Below, piece after piece: positions 1 through 13,870 of a stretch of DNA of 52,800 bases (its first letter is position 1; the number at the start of each line of letters is the position of its first letter). Location of the stretch: positions 1 to 52,800 of the forward strand of contig JAAMXP010004092.1 of assembly GCA_019693395.1 (NCBI GenBank), given 5' to 3'. The position numbers and the translations under genes were made by a program. This DNA comes from Ettlia oleoabundans. Lineage: Eukaryota > Chlorophyta > Chlorophyceae > Chlamydomonadales. The notes under the pieces are model-generated. The model was not told the origin of the DNA. It did no database searches and worked only from the letters and a program-made list of their open reading frames with translations.

Positions 1-111
1 CCACCCACAAATGCCAATGTAACTGACCATACATGCGCGGTCACCCACCCAAGCAGCTATCAAGTACTATGTCCATTCGTCACCCCTCACATGAGCGGCC
101 CTGCTTGCTCA

Positions 112-1032
<921 letters not shown>

Positions 1033-1301
1033 GGCATCAGCGGCATGTGCAATCTGACACAATCCCACAGGTAGATAGATGATTGGAAGGTCCCTCCTAT
1101 TTCTCGCTTCGGCGAGGTACAGGTTGCAGGACAGCCCTTTGCCATGACAAATGACGTCATGGCCCTGCAATATTCTGCCCGACTCTTATCCAGGCGGGGT
1201 TTTCAATCTTTGCGGCAGTCCAGGGTGTCTAGAGCGGGGTTGCAGGACAAGAGCCGCCGCACCCTGCCTCCCAGTGGGGCCAACAAGTTGGAAAAGAAAC
1301 C
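1033..1301. promoter_or_regulatory. Bidirectional promoter region between the UBC13-type gene and the small membrane-protein gene
   Basis: 269 bp separate two start codons on opposite strands, so both promoters must lie here or overlap the genes. At 1152-1159 there is a perfect palindromic TGACGTCA (bZIP/CRE-type core). It sits inside a wider inverted repeat: CCATGAC at 1142-1148 and GTCATGG at 1156-1162. A regulatory role is inferred from position and symmetry only. Confidence 0.4.
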
Positions 1302-2154
1302 ATGGGCGGCGGGGGTGGCGGTCTCAACGTACCCAAAGGTGCGTGCGCTGGATGAAGCCACCAGATGGGGGTAGACAGCGGCCTGAGCCGGCGCCCCTCT
1401 TGAGCTTTTTATTATGCTTGACAGTGGCTGTCCAGTGCCTGTCCTGTTACACACTTATATTTATGCAGTTTCTGCACCAAAATCTTGGGTTGTACGGCAG
1501 ACGCCTTTGTCTGGATGGAGCCCGGCCTCCGCAACCCTGCTGTTGCTGGGCTTTTCTGATGCCTTTACTGCTGGCATGGAACATAAGCGGGCATGCTGCC
1601 CTATCCACTGCAGAAATTTGGTCACCAGCCGGAGGCTTTTATGCCGATCCTAAGAGGTGGAGGCGCAACACCCTCATCACCGCAGTGTGAGTCCCTCTGC
1701 AGTGCGGCGTGGCGTTGTGCATCAGCCAGTGTGCATGCATGGTACGGCTGTGGTTGTCAACGGCCGATTCTGCTTTGCTGTGAGGTAAGTGGTACCTCTG
1801 GGTTGCTGATGATTGCAATGAAGTTTGCTGCGCTTTTTTGCAGTGCAATTGCATCAATAGCCTACTTTGCGTTCAACGTGAGCATCAAGATGGAGGACCG
1901 GCATGCTCGGGTGCGCAGCCATTGCCAGCAACCAACTTACATGCACATGACAGCAAGGAACAGTTGCTGCTCAGAGTCGCCGCTGCTTGAGTTACCCTAT
2001 TGTCTTTAAGACCGGCAGAAAAGTTGCACTGTACCCCGGCACCCTCGAGTTCTTTTCGCTACTCCTTCGCTTGGTCCTCCTGCTGCAGCCGCACTCTGCT
2101 ATCCCTAGCGAACGCTTCTACACTGACAAGAATTTCCCACAGCGACAGTCATGA
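1302..2154 (+). CDS. Small single-TM protein, possibly a mitochondrial inner-membrane (complex I accessory type) subunit
   Basis: Exons 1302-1338, 1614-1686, 1844-1910 and 2089-2154 join in phase to a complete 80-residue protein ending at TGA. The exons are too short to stand out as ORFs; the model rests on the gly-rich start MGGGGGLNVPK, good GT donors and gcag acceptors. The protein has a short soluble N-terminus with a GGFYADPKRWRRNT motif (about residues 19-32), one hydrophobic helix (TLITAVAIASIAYFAF, about 32-47) and a charged tail with KMEDRHAR. Small Gly-rich proteins with one TM helix after an Arg-rich stretch are typical of accessory subunits of plant and algal respiratory complexes, and the motif resembles such proteins, but I cannot name the subunit. 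No cleavable presequence is seen. It shares a 269 bp promoter region with the UBC13-type gene. Confidence 0.6.
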
Positions 2155-3417
2155 CAGTGGTCTGTCGGCGACTTGTTAGCTGCCTACAGCCATTCTGCTG
2201 GGCCCCACCCTGAAGTGCATTTTCCAAGCCTGACTAATCATGTGCTGGCTGACGCCGGTGTGTCATGGGATTCTTGCGCGCTTGTTACCTTGAAAGCCAC
2301 GTGTAATGTGTGAGTGTTGACACCTCGTTCTCCAAGGTCGAGGCATATTGGGGCTTGCTTGTGATATTGCCTCCACAGCCAATTGCAGCACTAATAAAAT
2401 GATGGGGCTGCAAGTTGGTTCTATGCAACATGGTTGAAACTTGACTCGGTCTACGTGATGGGTTTACGTGATGACAGGGTATGAGTGGTGCACAAAAACT
2501 GGTACACAAGGGGCCAGTGAGCGCCCTTGCATGCACTTGTAGGCCGGACACCCTCCTTGGCCCCCGTCGAACTCGCAATGGGCCTTGTTTTCTCTACCAG
2601 CATCATGACAGCATGATCACACGGTTTCCAAGTCCTCGAGTTGCAAGCCCTAATAATGCCTACAGAACTTTCACCAGCCCGGAAATCCAGAACTCCCTGG
2701 GCAGAGCGATGCCATTGAACTTGCAGCTTTGAGCGATTGAAGCTGCCGGCACTCAAGGCCAAGCCAGGAGTGTCAGACGAGCTGACCAGGGCTGATCCCT
2801 GGGGCTTGCTAAGCGACGTGCACCCGCCTGCCACTGGTGCTGCATCTGTCCCACCTGCAGTCCGGCATTGCTGCCGAGGGGTTTGCTGCGACTTGCAACT
2901 GCTGGCCGCCACTGGGATTTGTCCCACCTGCAACCTCGCAATGCTGCCAGAGCTGCTACCGCTGTCAGTCTGCTGTCAGCGGCGACGCGTCCAGCGGCGC
3001 ACAGTTAGCGGCCGAGTTTGAGGCTTGTGCACAGCGGCGCGGATTGAGAATATCATTCCTTGTCTTGTTGACAGTATCTGGGGTGGTGGCTGCAGGCAGC
3101 GAAAGCCCAACGGCTCTCCAAACAGGTGGCCCCACTTTTCGCAGGCTGCCCGGAGCGCGGAACTGGGCAGCCTGCCACTCCCGATCGGCATCAATGTTAC
3201 AGGGCCTTGATCAGCAGGAAAAGCCCAGAGCAAGGCCCGCTCTGCAAAATCATCCGCTTCATGCCACTTTCCTGCGGCACTTTTGCTTGTAGTGGGTGGC
3301 TGGACATGGCACTGCAAAACCTCGTGGGTAGACGTCCCTTAGGCGCGAGGGAGCGTGAGCCGCCTTTTGTAGGGCCCCAGACAGCGCAAGCGCACCCACT
3401 CCTCACACCACGACGCC
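2155..3417. other. Intergenic region upstream of the 14-3-3 gene
   Basis: 1.26 kb between two plus-strand genes. It should hold the 3' UTR of the small membrane-protein gene and the 14-3-3 promoter and 5' UTR. ORFs on both strands here are low-quality and show no family resemblance. A short imperfect repeat containing TGTCCCACCTGCA occurs at about 2845-2860 and again near 2920-2935. I see no further gene. Confidence 0.5.
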
Positions 3418-5883
<2,466 letters not shown>

Positions 5884-7076
5884 CTTGATTTGGTGGCTTT
5901 GGGCCTGGAAATTGGCGCCTGTTGGGCTGTAGTTGGGCGCCCAGCAGGCAGCAGCTTATCGTTAGCAATGCCCAGCACCCACGCCAAGAAATTTCATGCG
6001 GGAGCTGGCAGCCTTGGAGCAGTGGGGCTGGACAGCGTGTGCTGTAGCTGCACCCCAACTCCCACATATCTGCCGCTGCGATGGCTGACACCCCTGCCTG
6101 TGCTTGCAACCAGCCACAGGGCTCGCCTTGCCGCAACGCTCCACACCAGAGCCTGTACAGCGGCGACCGGTGGGCTCTGACTGAAAAATACCTGTTTGCT
6201 CCGTTCATCCCTTCCCTTCTTCACGGCAGCAGTTTCTGCCTGACACTGCACCTTCACGCTTCCTGTTCCCCTTTCCTCTCCTCACTAGGCCTAGACTTGC
6301 TCTTTGCACGCACTGGAATGTTGCTCTCCCATTCCAAGGGGAGCGTGAGCTGCCATGCGCCCTGGCGCCTGTGAACAAGCTGTTGCGATACGCCAGACGA
6401 CCCATGCACGGCTTGGGAGCTGAATAATTCACGGCTACCCAGGGTTTGAAAAAGGGTTTGAAAGTTACACCTTTGTGCAAACAGCATCAGGCAGGTGTGG
6501 TAAGGAAAAAAGACAGCATGGGGAAGACGGGGAGGGCATTGGTAAGGCTGTTATTGACAGGCCATCCACAGCTGTCATCAGGTTGCGCGTGAAACAAAGG
6601 GAGTTGGGTAACAAGCACTGTTTTGAAGGGGAAGAGTGAGTTTCGTTTTGGGGTGGGAAGGCTACACAACCCAGCTGCTCATGTGGGTGTCTGAGGACAC
6701 GCAGACTAAAGCTGGGGGCTGCCAGCTGCAAGGAAGATGCAGGGTGCAAGATGGAGTCAAGCCTGTGTTTCTCAAACAAGCAACGTAACAAAACCATTGA
6801 GAGGCGATGGGGGGAACGAAAATAAAAAATTGGGGGGGGGGGGGCCACCCGTGTGGCAATGTTGAGTTGAGTGTGTGATGGCAGCCACCGCAGGGGTTAA
6901 GTACCATTACCTCGGGCACCGGATTGAGGCATGCAGGCAGGGGTGTGCGCAGGGCTGGGCAGAACGCCATCAGCAGGAGTTGGCAGGCTGACAGGCCAGC
7001 AAGCAGTGGCGTACGCATAAACTTTAGCCCACAAAGGAAGCTGCCTGCAGCTGCGCGCTGCTCATACGCTGTGCGC
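5884..7076. other. Convergent 3' intergenic region (14-3-3 / ammonium transporter)
   Basis: 1.2 kb between the stops of two convergent genes, so it should be mainly 3' UTR sequence. On the minus strand a TGTAA (TTACA at 6465-6469) is a plausible poly(A) signal for the ammonium transporter. A 13-base G homopolymer lies at 6832-6844. I see no coding exon here. Confidence 0.5.
6832..6844. repeat. 13-base G homopolymer
   Basis: Thirteen consecutive G in the convergent intergenic region between the 14-3-3 and ammonium transporter genes. It resembles the two C runs that abut NNN gaps further on, and its length in the assembly may be unreliable. Confidence 0.95.
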
Positions 7077-10000
7077 TTAAACAGTTGCAGGCATGTCCCT
7101 GCACATCTTCTCCAGCGCCTCCTCAATTTTGCGGTCCACCATCTCGGGGGTGATGCTGAACCCAACCTCGCCGTTCCCGCCGCTCACCGTCTTGCCGCCC
7201 TCATGCGGGTAGGCGGACCCACCTGCAGGTGCACAGGAGCAAGGAGCACAGACAGGGCGAGCAAGTGCAAGGAGGTTGAAGGCAGTGGAGACGCGTAACA
7301 GGTGCGCCCCCCCAAGAGGCTGGCAGGGTGGTGGTAAAGGATGCCTTGTGCACAGGGAGCAAGATCCAGGCAAGTGCGCACTGCAGAGGTGCACTTGGTG
7401 CGCAGTGGCTCACCGTGGTGGCTGACATCCAGGCCCTGTGCCTCCACCTCTGGGGACACGCGGAAGAGGCCCAGCTTCTTGATGAGAGTGAAGAAAGGAA
7501 CCATCAGACCTGCACGCACGGCCAGGGTGAAGGCAGGCCTGGTGGTATGCTGAGCGACTACAAGGCGGGTTGTTGAGCATTGACAAGCCAACAAGTTGGG
7601 ACAGCAAGTCTGCCATCGCACCAATGCTAGTGGGGGGCGTGTGAGCAGCTTTGCAAGTTATGCGGCCGGGGACAGGCACTGGTGCTCTCACCCAGGGTCC
7701 AGGCAGTGACCACAATGATAGCCACGCAGTTGGCAGCCAGCACACTGCCGTCACCGCCCATGACGAAACCGTAAGCGCGTTGCTGCAGCAGAAAGAGGAG
7801 GAGGCAGAGGAAAAGCCGGCAGGTAACGCTGTGTGCACAGCAGGGAGGGCATGCATCGCAGGGGGTAAATCAAATAGTTGCTGCCGGGCTAACAGCATGA
7901 GGAGCGCATGTGCAAGCGAGGGCAACCTACCCCGTCATTATCACCACGGGTGCCGTACACATCCGTCACCATGCCTGGGGCGGCAAAGGCGGCAGTCGCG
8001 AGCAGGCCCCAAATGCCGCAGCCGGCGTGCACCGCAATTGCGTCCAGCGGGTCGTCAACCTGTGGAAGACGAGGATGAACGGGCGGCTCAGGGCTGCGCA
8101 TGCACTTGCACAAGATCAAGGCTGATGTGCAGCCCAAGCTGTGTTAATTTGTACAGTGCCCAGGCCGGAGGACGCACAAAGCGTTATGGAGCCGCCGCTA
8201 GCTGAAAGCACTTGCTTCACCTTGAACACATGCAGGTTGACCTTGGAGGACACAAAGTAGACAAATCCACCGATGAACCCGATGATGAAGGCGGCCCAGG
8301 GCTGCACAAAGCCAGCGGGGCCGGTGATGGACACCAGGCCCGCCAGCGCGCCATTGCCTGCAATGATCAGGTCCCACACAACAACACCTGCAGACAGAGG
8401 GGCCAGATTGCAAGGGGCATGAACAGCTTCAGATGCAAGGAGTAGAAAAGAGAGGCATGAGGCGTGCGCATGCAGTGTGCGCCTTTGCAGACGTACATCA
8501 AGCTACCAGACCGAAGAATCCCCATTGAGCATAGCTCCACAGTGGGCAGCAAGTAGATGCCGAGTGACACATCCCAGCAGTCCATGCAGCTTGTGCACAC
8601 CCAGGGTGAAGTACTGGTAGGCCATGGCGATGAACAGAGTGGCAATGGTGCCCGATGCAGCGCCAATAGTGGTGTTGATGGCCACAGCGATGGCAACCTT
8701 GGAGTAGTTGTTGCTCCCGGCTACGGTGATGGCCGCAGCGGAGCCGGGGTTGAAGCCTGCAGGACAGGTCAACGGAGAAAGGCTTAGCAGTTAGCAGGAG
8801 AAGAGTGGAGAAGTAAGGAAGCAGGCTCAGCAGGCTGAAAAATACCAGCAAGGCAGCCAACGCAAAGAACTATCTGTGGTTGGCTCCCGCGCCCCCCGCC
8901 GCCCCCGACTGGTTTTCCACATGCCTCCCTACTTGCCGGTGGTGCGCCACTCACCGTACCAGCCGAACCAAAGCAGAAAGACGCCCAGCAGGGTGAGGGA
9001 GGCGTTGTGGCCGGGCATGTCCACGGGATTGCCGGCGGCATCAAAGCGCCCGATGCGGGGGCCTAGCACCCAGGCACCAGCCAAGGAGGCAATGCCACCA
9101 ACCTGACACAAGGTGACGCGTGGGCAACGAGGCGAGTTGGTGGCAAATGACGGGGGGCTAGCAGCTGAGCATGAACAGCACGACCAGTGCACCTCCAAGC
9201 AGGACCATTCTTGAAGTTAGCAAAGCCAAACAGCCCAGCCAAGCTTTTTACATTGAGGGCACCACCGCTGTTGATGCGAGGGTTGACGTTGGCAATATTG
9301 CTGCACTGCTGGGCAGGGCAGGCTGGGTGGCTCACCATGTGCACGGCGGCGTCGCCCGCAAAGTCGTAGGCGCCCGAGCCAGCAAAGTAGAGATAGGACT
9401 GCTTGGAGGCGGTTTCGGGGGACCTCCAGGGTGACAGCCAGCCGCAGGTGGACCACATCCAGTGGGCAACAACGGGGTACACAAACATCACAATCATCAG
9501 CTCGTACAGCTGCAATGACGAGAGGTGTTGGGTATGGGATGGGTTAGAAACAATTAAGCAGGCTTGTCACGCTGGAGCAAGAGCTGGACCCCGCGATGAC
9601 TGGAACCCGTGGCCGCCAAAATGTCAGGCAGAGAGCCTTCACTGGCTGCGGCTGGGAGGGGAAGCAGCAAGCTACACAGCCAGGAAGGTAAGGCGCAGTA
9701 TCAGTGCCAGTGCTGCAGCACTACAAACCATGTAGGCCTCAAACTTGCACCGCTCCGCCACGGCACCGGAAATGATGGTTGCACCAGTGGCGGCAAAGGT
9801 AAACTGGAAGAACCTGCGGAAAGGCAGTTGGAAGGAAAGGCGGAAAGTTATAGGGAGACATTCGTATGATGGAGGCGTGAGTGGCACAAGATTGCAGAGA
9901 AAAATGCATTGGAACGTCACAATGCCCAGGGTGAGCTGCAAACCAGTGCTGCCGCATAGTGGCTGCTGGTGCAGCGCTGTTGCGCCACGCACCAGAGCCA

Positions 10001-10993
10001 GAAGCTTTCGCGTGGCAGGTTGGACATGACGAAGAAGCGGTTGCCGATGAAGGCCTGGGAGGCTGACAGGCCGGGGATGGGCTCGCCCGCTTCACACTCG
10101 ATCAGCTCTGCACCCTCCAGGCCGGAGCAGTGCTCAAAGGCTACAGGGTCTCCAAAGGCAAACGCGAAGCCTGTAAGATACCAGGCACAACAGCCGAAGC
10201 ATGCGTCCAAGATGTTGAGGAGGATGATGTTCTTGGCGTTCTTGGCGCGCACGCTGCCAGCGCACAGCATAGCAAACCCGGCTTGCATGAAGAACACCAG
10301 GTAGCCAGACATGACGGTGAAGATGTTGTTCACTGCGCGCAAAAAAGGCAAGAGAGGGCGAGGGTTGGGCATGAAGCGAGGGCAGGTCTGCGGGCAGTAA
10401 AGGCAAGTGAGGCGGCAATGCGCGATGGGTGGGTGGGGGTGGTGGGGTCATCCAAGGGTGGAATGGCAGCGGGTGCAAGGGCTACCCGTATGCCCTTCAA
10501 CGGCGGATGTCGAGTCTGCTGGACAAATTGCAACCTTTTGAGATTCTTAAGACGGATGCGCCTCGTTCGGCTCACCATCAGCGGAAATGGTGGGGCTGAT
10601 GACGTCTGCAAACAGGGTCTCGTCAAGGAGGGTCTGCAGGCGGCGGCGGCGGGGGGCAAAAGGGGCACCAACGGTCAAGCCTGTGCAGCTTGCATTGCGT
10701 AAACTGAATGTGCAGGAAGCACGTCTTCAAGCTGTTTTGCGGCAACAGCGGCTCCATTTTTTGGCCAGGGGCCACGCGACCCCCGCTGCACCGTCGGCCC
10801 TCCTTGAATTTATTAGGCCAGCAGCCTGGGTGGAGACGGCATACAGGTGCTTGTCGACAGGCCAGAAGCGACAGTCCCTGCGCCTTGCATGGCGCTGGGA
10901 AGACCCCCACCGGCAGGAGGGCATGCGCTGCTACAAGCCAGCAAGCGTGTTTCCCACCTGAACCTCGGAAGCCGTCACAAAAGGCTCCGCCAT
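7077..10993 (-). CDS. AMT1-type ammonium transporter
   Basis: Twelve exons in transcript order: 10993-10958, 10633-10576, 10332-9993, 9813-9729, 9509-9336, 9102-8955, 8756-8571, 8387-8221, 8059-7931, 7782-7692, 7509-7414, 7222-7077. All phases match and give 551 residues. The protein is a typical 11-helix Amt/Rh-family channel of the plant-like AMT1 clade and should carry NH4+ or NH3 plus H+ across the plasma membrane. Seen: the [20 protein letters not shown] signature with the first pore histidine (VHM), the second pore histidine in [16 protein letters not shown], and FNPGSAA. It lacks a cleavable signal peptide; the N-terminus is short and cytosol-like before TM1 ([15 protein letters not shown]). 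The C-terminal cytosolic tail of ~60 residues contains the conserved V/I-rich start ([16 protein letters not shown]). The first two exons are small and were placed by phase and similarity, so the exact N-terminus is the least certain part. The exon 7 donor (GTGTCA) is weak. Confidence 0.93.
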
Positions 10994-11751
10994 GGTGGCT
11001 GAAGCTGAACTTCGGCCGGGCGGCGGCTAGGGCTAAGAACGAGGGCTTCAGCGGGGACTGCGACTTTTGGACACAGGCCCGCAGAAGATATAATCTGCAA
11101 GACAAATTGCAAAGGGCTACGACCCCGCCTGGCCCTTCTATCTGTCACCTGGACTTTCGGCCGGCTCCGCATGCTCCGCACGTTCCTGGAAGGGGCCACC
11201 TGCCACTGTGTTTCCAGCCGCCCGATGCAAACGCGAACTCCTTTTACAGCAGGAGTGCGTCGTTCTGTCGGATATGGCAAGGATCAGCCTGGACCGCCTC
11301 CTGCGCGCCGCCAGAGCCAAACAGCGGTGGACCTTCCGACACAGTGAAAAACTTTCTATCAGAAATTCTAGAGCAGAGCGAGAGCAGTTTCGCACATGAC
11401 AGCCTGCCCACGTGGGACTAGCAGTCAAGCCCAGGGGGCCCTTAGCCCAAAGGCCAGCTCACCCCTTCTGGGCCTGCTTCGGAGCACGTTAGTGGTGACA
11501 GTGCCAGTGGTTCCTGCTTGCGGCAGCAAACGCAATGTTGTCAAACCGATGCCGAAACCATCGTCATGTAGCGAGTGTAGTTCCATTTGGCAGCAGCTCC
11601 ACAGCATTACCACTGCCCCCTGCTGTTGCAAGTGTGCCCCTGTCTGGCTCCATTTACTCCCCATTTCCCGGTTGAAGGGTGCACTGTGGAAGGGTCAGGC
11701 AAAACACAAAAATCACAAACGGTTCCATAACATTGCAAACAGTTCAAATAG
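10994..11751. other. Intergenic region upstream of the ammonium transporter
   Basis: 758 bp between two minus-strand genes: the promoter of the transporter and the 3' end of the HA-repeat gene. An ORF on the plus strand (to 11421) runs through it but has no recognisable similarity and no splice-consistent extension. I see no gene. Confidence 0.45.
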
Positions 11752-13870
11752 TCAGGTTCGAAGAGCTGAGTGCCGCAAGCCACGCGTGTCCAGGGCGTGC
11801 ATCATGCCACTAGGAAGCTTGCGGCAGCTCAGGCCACGATACCAACTCACAACAGCTGCCGCCTCCGCCCCTGTCATGCCACCGCCGGCGCCGCTGCTGC
11901 CTGTGTAACAAGCGCCTGTCGCACGGAGCGTCCCAGCTGTCGGCGTTGCCTCATCCGATTCCGCCATCCCTGCAGCTTTGGATACAGCCTCGGCAGCCAT
12001 GGCGGCCGCACTTCTGGCGGGTGCCAGCACCAGCAGGGCATATGCGGCAGGCCACCCCAGGCAGGTGATCAGCACATCCAGGGAGGCCAGCCGATGCTTC
12101 CAGCTCTGCTTGCGCCTGCTGGGCTTTAGGCCCAACGCCTCCAGCTTTGCAGAACTGCAAGCAAAGCTACAGATGCGGGGCTCAGAACAGGCGTGCATGT
12201 ATAGTCCAATACTACTGCGGATACCCTGCAACTCTCTCAAACCCCGCTTTGCGTACAACGCATAGGAGTAACACCATTGCACTACGCCCAGAAAAATATG
12301 CAGCGAACTCATGAAATAGCAGACTTTGATACCGACATACTAACTAGCTCACACCGGAACACCACGCACCGGTCTGGTGCCATCTTGCCATCCCGCCACT
12401 GACGCAGCTGAAAGGCCAGCCAAGGCCGCAGGCCATCATGTGCAAGCAGGGCTGCACTCAGGGAGTCACCGCCTCGCTGCCGCCTCAGCTCGCACAACTG
12501 AGCATATCGGCGGTCCCACTGCTGCTCTCGGGGCTCAAACTCAAACCTGCGCAGCAGCCAGCAGGGGCAATCCAGTTGAGAGCACAACCTGTGCAAGCAC
12601 AGGTTTTAGCATAACGGGCAACTCTGTACTGCACTAGGAACAGCAAATACCAGCATTCAACCGCACATTAGAGGCTCACCCGCAGCTTTGCAAGCGGCTC
12701 AGCTGGGAGGGCGTGAGGGGAGAACCTTGGTTGTGGCGCCAGCGCTGGCGCTGCGTCAGCACCCAAGCTGCCAGCCGTGGGTTGATCGGCCACTGAAATG
12801 GCACATCTGTGTGCCCAAACTCCTGCACAGCGTGCCACAGTGGTGCCGGGGGGCAAAGCAGAGTCCACATACCTTCAACAGGCATGGTACGGCTGCAATT
12901 CAGTGTCTTAAAATGGCAGCAGACCTGTGTGTGTGCTGCGCCTGCCTCCCCTGTGCCCACCAACGCAAGTTGCCAACGCTCTCCAAGCACTGGCTCCACA
13001 GAGCACACCTGGAAACCTGCCAATGCCCGCCGGCGCACCTCTTTGAACTCCAGCAGCTCCAGAAAGCGCGCCTCCCAAAGCCTGTTGTGCGGCTGGAACA
13101 CCACGCCTATCCCCTCCAGCTGCCGCCGCCTGTCATCTGACAGAGTGCCCCTGGCCCATTGCTGGCGCTGCTGCCTCAGCCACCCCGGAAGCCCGGCATA
13201 TCCTTGCTGCACCTGCGACGCTTGCGGCACGCGGCAATGGCCGTACTGGGAATGGAATGCTGCCAGCTGCCGGAACCGGGAGGCCCAGGCATCCTGGCGG
13301 ACATCAAAGCAGAAGCCCATCGCTGCCAGCTTGTGCTGCCGGTCCGCGGGAAGGCAGCCTGCCCTCCAGGCATGCCGCTGGCGCGACACCCATGCACCCA
13401 ATCCTGCATACACGTAAGCATTTCGCAGGCAAGCCCCATGCAACATCCTCACTTCATGTGCCATGTGACAGGAGGCGCCACCCACACAGATGCTTGCAAC
13501 GCAAGCACACATATGAACCTATGTGCAGCAGGAACCTGCCTGAGGAATCTTTAATGGGAACTCTGAAATGTGAGTGTTCCTGGTAGAATTGCTCCAGTTG
13601 ACGGCAGCGTTCATCGAAAGTCACATTCAACGGGCGCTTCCTTCCGCCGCTGTCCCTGCTCACAGCACCGCAGCTGTTGGCTATTCGCCCACCAGGCGCC
13701 ACGGCGCTGCAGGCCTGACCCGCCTTCCCGATAACCCGCACATGAGCTTGCCTAGCGCCGATTGGGAAGGACACTGACGACCGTCGCTGGCGGGGCCAAG
13801 GGTTCGATGTCCGACTTGACACTTGCTGCCTGCGTATAGTCGGCTTTGCGTCACAGCAAATGTACTTCAT
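11752..13870 (-). CDS. Protein with tandem helicase-associated (HA) repeats
   Basis: Five exons, 13870-13540, 13403-13039, 12822-12680, 12546-12370 and 12154-11752, give 472 residues in phase. The core consists of about four to five repeats of the HA type, each with an aromatic-rich start, a His/Val-Pro turn and an LxxWxxxQR helix. Examples: LGAWVSRQRHAWRAG, LPGWLRQQRQQWARGTL, LAAWVLTQRQRWRHN, LAFQLRQWRDGKM; linkers include HCRVPQ and FGHTDVPF. Repeats of this kind are common as stand-alone arrays in algae, diatoms and some bacteria, where they are also found C-terminal to helicases; function is unknown and DNA binding is only suspected. No helicase domain is seen. The first ~75 residues and the Ala-rich last ~110 are outside the repeats, and a hydrophobic stretch (LDVLITCLGWPAAYALLVLA, about 360-380) follows the last repeat. 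Intron 1 uses a GC donor (GCAGGT). The ATG at 13870 is the only early in-frame start. Confidence 0.75.

Noticed and set aside
13795..13815. tRNA B-box-like sequence (GGTTCGATGTCC)
   Set aside because: No A-box upstream and no acceptor-stem pairing; it falls in the first exon of the HA-repeat gene.
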